Below are positions 1-8,376 of a stretch of 64,000 nt of DNA, one piece after another. The stretch spans positions 35,673 to 99,672 of the forward strand of contig CAZCAC010000017.1 of assembly GCA_964496575.1 (NCBI GenBank), in the 5' to 3' direction. This DNA comes from CAZCAC01 sp964496575 (GTDB taxonomy: Bacteria; Planctomycetota; UBA1135; GCA-002686595). A program made the translations under genes and the position numbers. Positions within the stretch are counted from its first letter, which is position 1. Each line of letters starts with the position of its first letter. The notes under the pieces were generated by a model. It did no database searches and was not told the origin of the DNA. It saw only the letters and a list, made by a program, of their open reading frames with translations.

Positions 1-2
1 CG

Positions 3-164
3 CGGGGCGACAGCGTGCTCGGCGCGACCCTCTGCCCCTGGGCGCTCACCGAGTTCCTCGCCGACCTCCTGCAGGTGGAGCCCGTGGATCGGGATACGGT
101 CGAGGCGGGGCGGCGCAAGTGCGCCGAGCGGCTTCGAGCGAGGATCGAGGAGCAGGATGGTTAG
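3..164 (+). CDS. C-terminal fragment of an unidentified protein
   Basis: An open frame enters from the left edge and stops with TAG at 162-164, giving the last 53 residues of a protein. The tail is rich in Arg, Glu and Ala (VEAGRRKCAERLRARIEEQ), as in a soluble helical C-terminus. Codon use is strongly GC3-biased like neighbouring genes, which supports real coding. The visible part shows no motif that I recognise, so no function is given. The start lies outside the window. Confidence 0.55.
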   Translation, partial: RGDSVLGATLCPWALTEFLADLLQVEPVDRDTVEAGRRKCAERLRARIEEQDG

Positions 165-275
165 CCGCGGCACCCCCATTCCTCCCTTTGTCGTTGCCCG
201 TCCGGGCTCGGAGGCGTATCAGGGGTGAGCCGGCGAGGCCGGAACGGCCGCGCCTCGTTTGCCGGAGCATCCCGC

Positions 276-881
276 ATGGACCATCGCAAGGCCCGGAAGC
301 TGTCGCTGACGCTCCTCATCGTCTTCCTGGCGTCCACCGCACCCATCGCCTGCGTGTCCTCGGTGACACCACCCGCGGCGCCGGCGGATCCGGTGGTCGT
401 CGTCCTGAAGCACGAAGCGCGCCACACCGGTCTGCTGCTCCCCGGACCGGATGGCGACTACTACGAGTACGGTTACGGGGAGCAGGGCTGGTACGCCCTC
501 GGCGAGGATGCCTGGTACCACGTCTTCGACACCATCCTCTGGCCGACGAAAGGGGTGCTGGGTCGCCGGCTCCTGTCGTCGGCAGACCCCGACGTGCTCG
601 CGAGTCTCTGCCCGCATTCGCGGCTCGACCGCATCCGCGTGGAGCGTGCCCGGGCCGAGGCGCTCGAGGCCGAGCTGGCGCGCCAGTTCCAGGGCCGCGA
701 GCCCGCACTCCACGTCGACCCCGCCTGTCGGCTCGAGTTCGTCCCGTCTCCCGACGGATTCTGGTTCGGGCACAACTGCCACGACGCCACCGCGGACTGG
801 CTGCGTGCGCTGGGCTGCACGGTGTCGCGCACGCCGATCCGCGGTGGGCTGGAGGTGAGAGTACCGAAAGACGGAGAATGA
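276..881 (+). CDS. DUF2459-like lipoprotein
   Basis: About 201 residues. The ATG at 276 puts a basic start (MDHRKARK) directly before a hydrophobic stretch ending in APIAC, which reads as a lipoprotein signal peptide; longer in-frame starts would bury it. The mature part has VVVVLKHEARHTGLLLP, then YEYGYGEQGWY, a Trp-rich stretch, and near the C-terminus GHNCHDATADWLRALGC. This order (His-containing strand, FGWG-like motif, Arg-rich helix, C-N/H-C-x-WL-aaG motif) resembles DUF2459 proteins, a secreted family of unknown role sometimes near urease genes. Placement in that family is by eye. The gene stands alone and converges on the metalloprotease gene downstream. The 112 bases in between hold nothing obvious. 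Confidence 0.55.
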   Translation: MDHRKARKLSLTLLIVFLASTAPIACVSSVTPPAAPADPVVVVLKHEARHTGLLLPGPDGDYYEYGYGEQGWYALGEDAWYHVFDTILWPTKGVLGRRLLSSADPDVLASLCPHSRLDRIRVERARAEALEAELARQFQGREPALHVDPACRLEFVPSPDGFWFGHNCHDATADWLRALGCTVSRTPIRGGLEVRVPKDGE

Positions 882-997
882 CAACCGAGAGTGCGACTCC
901 GTACGGCTATCTCCCCACGCTGCGCGGGCGCGGGGATGTTGCCGCGCTCGGTCAGGTACCCCGGCACGTGGGCGATCCAGCGCAGGTCGTCCCCAGA

Positions 998-2914
998 CTA
1001 CGCGTCACCTCCGAACAAGCCTTCGACTTCTCCCGCGTCACACTCCAGCGCCACCAGCGCCGCCGCGAGATCCTCCAGCCGGTAGAGTCGCACCGCATTG
1101 AACGGGGAACCCTCGCGGTTCTCGATGATCCAGGCGATGGCGGGGCCGTAGAGCTTCTGGCCGAAGCGTTCGCCGATCGCCTGGAAGAGGCTGCCCACAG
1201 CCGCCGCTTCCCCGAGGCCCGGCTCGACACCCTCGACCTCCTTCTCGAAGCGCGGAAGCCCCTCGATCGAGTGGTAGTCGTAGGGGTCGACCCAGCCGCG
1301 ATTCCCGAGCTTCTCGTGCACGTCGCTGGCCACCCAGCTGCCGAGGTAGTGCGCCCACTGGTGCTCGGAGTTCTCCCAGCCGATGAGCACGTGGCCGAGC
1401 TCGTGGCAGAAGCCGTAGACGACGTGCGGGCCGCCGTTGGTCGGCGCGCGCAAGGCACGGCTCTCGCCCCGGAGCACGATCAGTGAGTACTCGGGAGAGC
1501 CCGGGGAGGTGAACAGCGCCATCTCCCTGCCCTCGCCGATGTAGAGGTGCAGGTGGATGCGCTTGCCCTCGATCGCGCTGATTCGCTCGAAGCCGAAGCG
1601 CCCCGTCAACGAGGCGTGCGCGCTCTCCATCACCGCGAGCAACGCGCCGCGTGTCTTCTCGTCGACGTTCTGGCTGCGCAGGAAGAAGTGGTCGCTCGCC
1701 TCGAAGTGGTACGCCTGCCCCGGTGATCCGCCCGCGACCAGCCGCGCGGAGATCCGCCGCGCCTCCTCGAGGTCCTCCGCCAGCTCGGCCTCGTCCTGGT
1801 CCTCGATCAGCTGCGCGATCTCCAGTGCGTCGAGCTCCTCGGTGGGTTCCTCCTCGGTGGGGTCCGCCAGCGCGTACGCGGGCAGCTCGAGCTTGCCGAG
1901 CGAGGGGGCGCAGTGCGCCTTGATCATCCACCCCTGGCCCTTCTCCGGCTTGCCGGAGACGTTCTTCGGCAGCCCCTTCAGCGAGGCGGACTTCTTCTCC
2001 GTCCACAGGCCGACGTAGACCCCCTTGGTCTGCGTCGGCGCGAAGTAGACCAGGACCGCGAAGTCCTTCGGCACCTCCAGCGGCGGCAGCTCGAAGTCGA
2101 CCCACTCCATCGCGTACTCGAAGCTGGAGTAGGGGAAGGCGGTGCGGTAGAGCGGCTTGAGCTTCTTGTCGCAGATCACCACGTGGAACCAGGTCCGATC
2201 CGGCTTGTAGCCCGTGCCGTAGCGGCCGCCGTACAGCGAGAAACCGGTGAGCATCTTCTTGCCCTTCGGCTGCTTGAAGATCACCGCGTGCCCGGTCCCC
2301 GCCATCGAGCGCTTGGCGAGCTCCTCGCCCTCGCCGCGGGCGATGACCTCGACGCTCTCGAGGTCGGCTTGCTCGACCTTCAGCGCCTTCTTGCTGCCGA
2401 CCGCCCGGATCATCCAGTCCCCGCCCTCGAGCGACACGCCGATCTCGGAGCCGCCGAGGCCGTACGAGTGCCCCGAGGAGTCCGTGTCGATCGACTGATA
2501 GATCCCCCGCGTCTGCGCCGGGAAGTACTCCACTCCGACGAAGAAGCTCTCGGGCACCCGCAGCGGGCCCACCGGCACCTCGACCCAGGAATCGGCGCCG
2601 CGCTTTCAGGAGTCGTAGGGGACGAACGCGTGAGCGAGCTCCTTCAGCTGGTCGTCGCACACCCGCACCCGCGCGACCGTCCAGGCAGGGTCGTAGCCCG
2701 CGCCGTAGCGCGAGCCGTGCAGCTTCACCGCTGTGAGGGCGAACTCCTCGGTGGGGCGCTCGAAGCGCACCACGTGTCCTCCGCCCGCGGTGCTGCGCCT
2801 GGCGTCCTTCTTCCCGTCGTCCCAGGCCAGCTCCGTGCCCTTCGCCGCGAGAGCGGGGCTCGCGAGGCCTCCGACCAGGATCCCCAGTACCGCCGTTCGG
2901 ACCAGTCGTCTCAT
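998..2914 (-). pseudogene. Secreted HELGH metalloprotease-like gene, split by in-frame TGA
   Basis: One reading frame runs from ATG at 2914 to TAG at 998 (about 638 codons) but contains a TGA at 2606-2608. The N-terminal 102 codons start with a clear signal peptide (GILVGGLASPALAAK) and begin a roughly 150-residue beta-rich module. The module repeats later in the frame: HGSRYGAGYDP against YGGRYGTGYKP, then YFPAQTRGIY against YFAPTQTKGVY. The TGA falls inside the first module, where the second copy has Phe (PYDS-stop against PYSSF), so the module is cut, not naturally ended. The C-terminal third carries FCHELGHVLIGW, a zinc HExxH motif, followed by a Glu-containing helix. A GTG at 2578 could restart translation but would lack a signal peptide. 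This may be a recent nonsense mutation, a sequence error, or less likely recoding. Confidence 0.8.
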
Positions 2915-3005
2915 CGGGTTCTCCTCCTCGGTTCCGTGGGGGGCGAGGCCCCCGTTCGATGCACCCAGGGTACGGCAGGGACCCGCCGTCTATTTGGAGA
3001 ATCCG

Positions 3006-4754
3006 TCAGACCTCCGGCTGCCGGGCCCCCGGCAGCTCGTCCGTGTGCACGTACCGGAACCAGACCAGCTCGTCGATTTCCGGATCCCCCGTCGGCGGGT
3101 TCCACTCGGGCGGCTCCCGCCGGTTCCGCTCCTTCATCACCTCGACGAAGCGCTCCGCCTCCTCGACGTAGCGCGCCCGCGCCGCGGTGATCTCCCTCTC
3201 ACTCATCGGGGTCTCGTGATCCCCGGCGGCGAAGCTCTGCGCCGCCTCCTGAAGGGACTCCACCGAGAGGTCGAGCGGCACCGCGTCGGGAACGTCGTTC
3301 TCGATGTGGCTCCAGACGCTGTTCGCCCAGCTGAAGCGGTACGCGGGCACCAGCTCCATCCCGTGGTCGGCGATGAACTCCACCGCCGAGAGCACGTACT
3401 CGATGTCCTCCTCGGAGGCGTAGTAGGGGAGCGACAGCCGGATCCACCCCGGCTTCATCCCGGTCAGGTGCCGGTGCACGAAGCAGCGGAAGCGCTCCGA
3501 CGTCCCCTGGTCGATCTTCAAGAGGTGGTGTCCGTACGGACCGGCGCAGCCGCAACCGGAGCGATTCTGGATCCCGAAGAGGTGGTCGAGCAGCACCGAA
3601 GCGAGGTCGTGGTGCAGCCCCTCGATCGACAGGGAGATGATCGCCAGCCGCGGGAGGTCCTCCGGACCGAGGATGGTGATGCGCGGGTGGGCGGCGAGGC
3701 GCTTCACCGCGCGCCTGCCGAGCTCGAGCTCGTGCTCGAGGATCGCCTCCGCGCCGACCATCTCCTTGACCAGGAACGCCGTGCCCGCGCGCAGGTCGGA
3801 GCTGATCGCCGGCGTGCCCCCCTCCTCGCGCTCGTCGAGGCGCTCGACGTAGTCGATCAGCTCGCAGCTGACCGCGCCGACGTAGTCGACCGTGCCGCCG
3901 CCCGGGCGCTCCGGCGTCCGGGTGCGGAACAGCTCGTTCGACGCGACCAGGATCCCCGAGCCGCCCGGACCGCCGAGGAACTTGTGCGTGGAGAGGAAGA
4001 GCGCGTCGATGTGCTCCTCACGATCCGCCGGGCACATCTCGATCGGCACGTAGGGTGCGCACGCGGCGTAGTCGAAGACGACCTGGGCGCCGCCGCGCCG
4101 CAGCGTGCGCGCGATCCCCCAGACGTCGGAGAGCACACCGGTGACGTTGGAGGCGGCGGAGAAGGAGCCGATCTTCAGCGGGCGGTCGGCGTACTCCTCG
4201 AGCTTCCGGGCCAGGACCTCGAGATCGATCCGGCCGGCCTCGTCCTCGGGAATCTCGATCACCTCGGCGATCGACTCGAACCACGGAAGGTAGTTGGAGT
4301 GGTGCTCGTAGTGCCCGACGAAGACCACCGGTCGCTCCTCCGGCGGGATCCTCTCCGAGAGCGAGTACCCGCGCTCCAGCGGCTCGGGGATGCGCAGGCC
4401 GAGCAAGCCGATCAGCTTGTTCACCGCCGCCGTTGCGCCCGAGCCGCAGAAGAGCACCTGGTGGTCGGGGCCCGCGCCGACGCCGCGGCGTACCGTCTCG
4501 CGGGACTTCTCGCGCAGGTCGGTCAGGATCCGCCCGGTGGTGGAGACCGCGGTGTGCGTGTTGGCGTAGAAGGGGCGGACGCGCCGGATCCACGCTTCGA
4601 CGAAGTGCAGGTAGCGACCGGTCGCGGTCAGGTCCGCGTAGCTGATCAGTCGCGGCCCGAATGGAGTCTGGATGCTCGCGCGGCGGCCGATCTCGTTCTG
4701 GCGCAGGAAGGTCAGCGTGCGCTCGTCCTGTTCTCGATACGAAGGCGTGTTCAT
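3006..4754 (-). CDS. Class V aminotransferase / cysteine desulfurase-like PLP enzyme
   Basis: 582 residues. The fold type I PLP site is visible: GSGATAAVNK near residue 105 (phosphate loop), an aspartate in VVFDYAACAPY (D228) that would pair with the pyridine nitrogen, and the Schiff-base lysine in STHKFLGGPG (K258). HYEHHSN near 150 matches the His/Glu segment of selenocysteine-lyase and cysteine-desulfurase relatives. A Cys-rich stretch RSGCGCAGPYG occurs near 400, typical of the longer members of this group, which exceed NifS/SufS (about 400 residues) because of a C-terminal extension. The exact substrate cannot be read from sequence. The radical SAM gene lies immediately upstream on the same strand with a 22-base gap, so the two are probably co-transcribed. 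Joint sulfur or amino-group chemistry on a common product is inference. Confidence 0.85.
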   Translation of the reverse strand: MNTPSYREQDERTLTFLRQNEIGRRASIQTPFGPRLISYADLTATGRYLHFVEAWIRRVRPFYANTHTAVSTTGRILTDLREKSRETVRRGVGAGPDHQVLFCGSGATAAVNKLIGLLGLRIPEPLERGYSLSERIPPEERPVVFVGHYEHHSNYLPWFESIAEVIEIPEDEAGRIDLEVLARKLEEYADRPLKIGSFSAASNVTGVLSDVWGIARTLRRGGAQVVFDYAACAPYVPIEMCPADREEHIDALFLSTHKFLGGPGGSGILVASNELFRTRTPERPGGGTVDYVGAVSCELIDYVERLDEREEGGTPAISSDLRAGTAFLVKEMVGAEAILEHELELGRRAVKRLAAHPRITILGPEDLPRLAIISLSIEGLHHDLASVLLDHLFGIQNRSGCGCAGPYGHHLLKIDQGTSERFRCFVHRHLTGMKPGWIRLSLPYYASEEDIEYVLSAVEFIADHGMELVPAYRFSWANSVWSHIENDVPDAVPLDLSVESLQEAAQSFAAGDHETPMSEREITAARARYVEEAERFVEVMKERNRREPPEWNPPTGDPEIDELVWFRYVHTDELPGARQPEV

Positions 4755-4776
4755 GGCTGGGGGGGAGTCGGGCCGG

Positions 4777-5754
4777 TCAGCGACCGGCCGGCGCCGGCGG
4801 AGCGTTCACCCCGACCAGCGAAGCCGTGACCGTCTTGCGCTCCCGGATCTTGACCGCCCGGAAGTCGCACGGATTGCACTTGGTGTGGCACGGCAGCGTC
4901 CACTGCGCCAGGAAGCCGTTCCACTTGACGCTGAAGTTCTTCATCTCGACGTCCTCGATCGACCCCAGGGCGTACTGCGGATCGGCGACGTAGAGGTGGC
5001 GGTGACAGGGATACACCTTGTTGTCGGGGCCGATCAGGAAGCGCGCGGTCGTGCAGTCGACCCACTTCCCGCGGTAGAAGTCACCGGAGAAGTTCGCGTC
5101 CTCGCACTCGGTCCGGTACTCGTTGTAGTGCTCGATGTACTTGCTGGCGTCCCACAGCTGCGGGAACTGCGTCCGGATGTCGTCCCAGCTCTCCGGCAAG
5201 AGCCGTCCGTCCGGTCCGCGCCCGGTGAAGTTCTGCAGTGCCCAGCCGATCCCGGACTGCTCCAGCTTCCTCGCCTCGTCGTCGGAGAGCTCCGGCGTAT
5301 CGGTGGCGGTCACCTGGTCGACGTCGAGTCCCGCCTCGCGCATCGCTCGCACTCTCTCGATGTAGACGTCGATGTCCATCCAGGCGGGGTGGTAGGTGGT
5401 GTTCCAGCGCACTCGCTTCCACCTCATCATCGTCGCTAGCGTCCGGTCGAAGTCCTTGAACCACTTGCCATTGACGTTGGTGGTGAGGACCACGCGCCGG
5501 TAGAGCTTCAGCAGTCCGTCGATCAGGGGCTCGAATTCGGGGTGCAAGGTCGCCTCCCCCCCGGCGATCTTGACCGATCGATCGATGCGGTTCCGCTTCA
5601 GGAAGCGGAGCACCGCGGGCACGTCGACGCGCGTCGGGTTGCGGCGGACGTCGAGCGAGGACTGCTGCTGGATGCAGTAGCTGCACTGGTGGTTGCAGTA
5701 CAGGTTGGTCAGGACCAGGAGGTAGGGCTTGCGCCAGGGGGCCTTGGGGAGCAT
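4777..5754 (-). CDS. Radical SAM enzyme with C-terminal cysteine cluster
   Basis: 325 residues from ATG 5754, chosen because the radical SAM strand starts right after it (MLPKAPWRKPYLLVLTN); an upstream in-frame ATG would add an Arg-rich stretch unlike any domain. The SAM cluster motif is CNHQCSYC (C20, C24, C27). KIAGGEATLHPEF follows at the usual GGEP-like position with Ala replacing Pro. The C-terminal part has further cysteines in VYPCHRH and LPCHTKCNPC, a SPASM- or twitch-like pattern for an auxiliary Fe-S cluster. Such enzymes often modify peptides or small metabolites, but I cannot name the substrate. The gene is first of a likely two-gene operon with the class V aminotransferase. Confidence 0.85.
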   Translation of the reverse strand: MLPKAPWRKPYLLVLTNLYCNHQCSYCIQQQSSLDVRRNPTRVDVPAVLRFLKRNRIDRSVKIAGGEATLHPEFEPLIDGLLKLYRRVVLTTNVNGKWFKDFDRTLATMMRWKRVRWNTTYHPAWMDIDVYIERVRAMREAGLDVDQVTATDTPELSDDEARKLEQSGIGWALQNFTGRGPDGRLLPESWDDIRTQFPQLWDASKYIEHYNEYRTECEDANFSGDFYRGKWVDCTTARFLIGPDNKVYPCHRHLYVADPQYALGSIEDVEMKNFSVKWNGFLAQWTLPCHTKCNPCDFRAVKIRERKTVTASLVGVNAPPAPAGR

Positions 5755-5903
5755 GGCAGGGAGTGTACGGAGTCGGGAAGGCCGTCGCCGCCCTCGCACC
5801 GAAACGGCAGAAGACGACTCGCCGGTCCGCGATTGCCCCTCACGGGACCCGGCTTCCGGGCTACCATGGGGTCGGCTGGCCGATTCTCCAACCCCATGCC
5901 GAC

Positions 5904-7235
5904 ATGAAAAGCCCGCTCCGCCTCGCGATCCTCGCCGTCGTGACCCTGCTCGCGGCCCCCGGTGCCGCTCAGACCACCTGGCACGTCGATGCCGGCGCCG
6001 CTCCGAGCGGTGACGGGCTCTCCTGGGCCACGGCGTTCGAGTCCCTCGATTCGGCGCTCGCCGCGGCGGTGCTGGGCGACCAGATCTGGGTGAAGGCGGG
6101 CCTCTACCACCCCTCCCGGCCGACCGTTCCGAACGACCCGAGGAGCGCGACCTTCGCCATCCCGATCGGGGTGCCCTGCTACGGAGGTTTCGACGGCACC
6201 GAGGTGACGCTGGACGCGCGCGCGGGACTCTTCGCCCAGACGATCCTCAGCGGGGACCTCGGGATCCCGGGAGACAGCTCCGACAACGCCTACCACGTCG
6301 TCTGGGCGAACAACCCCGGCGGCGTTCCGGAGGACTACACGACGATCGACGGCTTCACCATTCGCGACGGGAACGCGGTGGGGTCGATCCAGCCGGTGGG
6401 GGCCGGGGTGCATCACTTCAACTCCGCCCTGCTCCTGCGGCACTGCATCATCCGCGACAACCAGGCCGGCTTTGGCGCCGGTCTCCACGCCCAGCCGGCG
6501 ATGGCGATCGTCAGTTGGTGCGAGTTCATCGACAACCACGCGGTGCACAACGGTGGGGCGATCTGGGGGCAATCGATCCACCTCAAGGTGTCGCACTGCC
6601 GCTTCCGCGGCAACTACGCTCCCCGGGGCGGAGCCGCCTACATCCAGTCGACCGCCGGCAGTACCTGGGGGGGCGACAAGATCTGCTTCGTCGGGTCGAT
6701 CTTCCACGACAACCACGCCGAGGAAGGAGGGGCGGTGTTTCTGCCGGGAAGCGATTTCACCTCGGGAAGCGCGACCTTCAAGAACTGCACCATCGCCTAT
6801 AACCACGCCACCACCAGTGGCGGCGGCGTGATGGCGGAATATGGCCCGCCCTACCCCGGTCGCTCCGTCCTGCACAACTGCGTCGTCTGGAGCAACAGCG
6901 CGCCGATCGGTCCCAACCTCGAGGGTCGCCACCGGGTGCTCCACAGCAACGTCCAGGGTGGACTGTACCTCGGGGGCATGAACATCAGCGCCGATCCGCT
7001 GTTCGTCGATGGGCCGAATCGAAACCTGCGCCTGATCCCGGGGTCGCCGTGCAACGACGCAGGGTCGAACGCGCTCATCCCGGAGGACTACGCCGACGCC
7101 GACGAGGACGAGATCTACAAGGAGTGGCTCGAGATCGACCTCGACTGGAAGCGGCGCGTCGCCGACGACCCGCTGGCTCCGAACCCCGGCGGGGGGACGC
7201 TTCCGGTCGTCGACATGGGGGCCTACGAGCTCTGA
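5904..7235 (+). CDS. Secreted right-handed beta-helix protein (choice-of-anchor Q type)
   Basis: 443 residues starting at ATG 5904, with signal peptide MKSPLRLAILAVVTLLAAPGAAQ. The mature part opens with TWHVDAGAAPSGDGLSWATAF and a strand typical of polymorphic outer-membrane and pectate-lyase-like proteins (DQIWVKAGLYHP). It then shows many short repeats with N/C/G turns (HCIIRDNQ, WCEFIDNHAVHNGGAIW, HCRFRGNYAPRGGAAY, GSIFHDNHAEEGGAVF, NCTIAYNHATTSGGGV), the ladder of a parallel beta-helix. The end, DPLFVD...LIPGSPCNDAGS...VDMGAYEL, matches the choice-of-anchor Q pattern common in Planctomycetota and Bacteroidota. It is probably exported to the cell surface; its ligand is unknown. It is divergent from the radical SAM gene, and the roughly 150 bases between them must hold both promoters. 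Confidence 0.85.
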   Translation: MKSPLRLAILAVVTLLAAPGAAQTTWHVDAGAAPSGDGLSWATAFESLDSALAAAVLGDQIWVKAGLYHPSRPTVPNDPRSATFAIPIGVPCYGGFDGTEVTLDARAGLFAQTILSGDLGIPGDSSDNAYHVVWANNPGGVPEDYTTIDGFTIRDGNAVGSIQPVGAGVHHFNSALLLRHCIIRDNQAGFGAGLHAQPAMAIVSWCEFIDNHAVHNGGAIWGQSIHLKVSHCRFRGNYAPRGGAAYIQSTAGSTWGGDKICFVGSIFHDNHAEEGGAVFLPGSDFTSGSATFKNCTIAYNHATTSGGGVMAEYGPPYPGRSVLHNCVVWSNSAPIGPNLEGRHRVLHSNVQGGLYLGGMNISADPLFVDGPNRNLRLIPGSPCNDAGSNALIPEDYADADEDEIYKEWLEIDLDWKRRVADDPLAPNPGGGTLPVVDMGAYEL

Positions 7236-7272
7236 GCGGCGGGGGGTGGGTGTCCCGCGGTATCCTCTCGGG

Positions 7273-8304
7273 GTGACCTTCCTTCACGACACCGACGACC
7301 TGGAGCGGTTCGCGCGGGAGTTCCGCGTTCCGCCGCACCACCTCCACCGGCTGGCCACGCTGGTCTTGAAGCGGGGCTTCGAGCCGAGCGTGGCGCTCGC
7401 CGAGCTGCCCGTTCCGCTGCCGGCGGAGCTGGTCGAGAGGCTCCGCTTCGAGTCGCTGCTCCTCGAGAAGCGCGTCGATTCCGCCGGGGACGGGGCGACG
7501 CGCCTCCTGTTCCGCACCGCGGCGGGGGCGCCGGTGGAGAGCGTGCTGCTGCGGATCGCGTCGGGTCGGACGACGCTGTGTCTCTCGTGCCAGTCGGGGT
7601 GTGCGGTGCGCTGCCGCTTCTGTGCCACCGGTCGCGAGGGCCTGCGCGCCGAGCTCACCGCCCCGGAGCTCCTCGACCAGCTGGTGCAGGCGGGCCGGAT
7701 CGCGGCGGCGGAAGGGCGGAAGGTCCGCAACCTGGTGTTCATGGGGATGGGGGAGCCGCTGCTGGTCGAGTCGACCCTGTACGAGGCGCTCGATCGGCTG
7801 GTCCACCCGTGCGCGTTCGCCTTCCCGGCCACGCGCATCGCCGTCTCCACCGTCGGCCTTCCCGGGGCGATGATTCGGCTGGCCGGTCGTTTCCCCGAGG
7901 TTCGCCTCGCGCTCAGCCTGCACAGCGCGAGGGCCGAGGTGCGTGAGGCGTTGATCCCGGCGGCCGCGGAGCATTCCCTCGAGGAGCTGCGCGCCGCGGT
8001 GCTGGAGATCGGCCGCTCCCGCTCGGCGCCGGTGATGATCGAGTACCTCCTGCTCGAGGGGTGGACCGACCGCCCCGAGGATCTCGCGGCGCTCGCCGCC
8101 TGGCTCGACGGGCTGCGGGTCCGGCTGAACCTGATCCCGTACAACTTTCGAGGAGAGAACGATCCGCTGAAGCCGACTTCGAGGGACGACCGCGACCGGA
8201 TCGCCGCTTACTTCCGCTCTCTGGGCTTTCAGTGCACCGTACGTCGCTCCCTGGGTGGTGACTCGGGGGCGGCTTGCGGACAGCTGGCGGGCGAGGCCCC
8301 TTGA
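7273..8304 (+). CDS. rlmN: 23S rRNA (adenine-C2)-methyltransferase, RlmN family
   Basis: 343 residues from GTG 7273; an upstream GTG at 7246 would add nine residues unlike the family start. RlmN methylates C2 of A2503 in 23S rRNA and A37 in some tRNAs, using SAM and a methyl-cysteine intermediate. The SAM cluster is CAVRCRFC (C110, C114, C117), preceded by TLCLSCQ, which holds the family cysteine before the motif. NLVFMGMGEPL, RLALSLHS and LNLIPYN follow in order. The C-terminal SGAACGQLAG provides the methyl-carrier cysteine at C335. Length fits RlmN (340-390). The related resistance enzyme Cfr has the same core; a housekeeping role is more likely given the neighbours. The gene sits between the beta-helix gene and glnS, both on the same strand. 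Confidence 0.9.
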   Translation: MTFLHDTDDLERFAREFRVPPHHLHRLATLVLKRGFEPSVALAELPVPLPAELVERLRFESLLLEKRVDSAGDGATRLLFRTAAGAPVESVLLRIASGRTTLCLSCQSGCAVRCRFCATGREGLRAELTAPELLDQLVQAGRIAAAEGRKVRNLVFMGMGEPLLVESTLYEALDRLVHPCAFAFPATRIAVSTVGLPGAMIRLAGRFPEVRLALSLHSARAEVREALIPAAAEHSLEELRAAVLEIGRSRSAPVMIEYLLLEGWTDRPEDLAALAAWLDGLRVRLNLIPYNFRGENDPLKPTSRDDRDRIAAYFRSLGFQCTVRRSLGGDSGAACGQLAGEAP

Positions 8305-8376
8305 GTTCTGGGCGGAGGTCGCGAGAATACCCGGCCTTCCACGAACACCCGCCGCCCGAGCCTCGAGGGAACCGCC

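Noticed and set aside
119..1486. Long plus-strand frame over the lipoprotein and metalloprotease genes
   Set aside because: It runs through two genes in other frames, is Arg/Ala/Pro-rich and has no motif; a GC-rich shadow frame.
2606..2608. Selenocysteine at the in-frame TGA
   Set aside because: The aligned position in the sister module is Phe, not Cys, no redox motif is near, and I saw no SECIS-like hairpin directly downstream.
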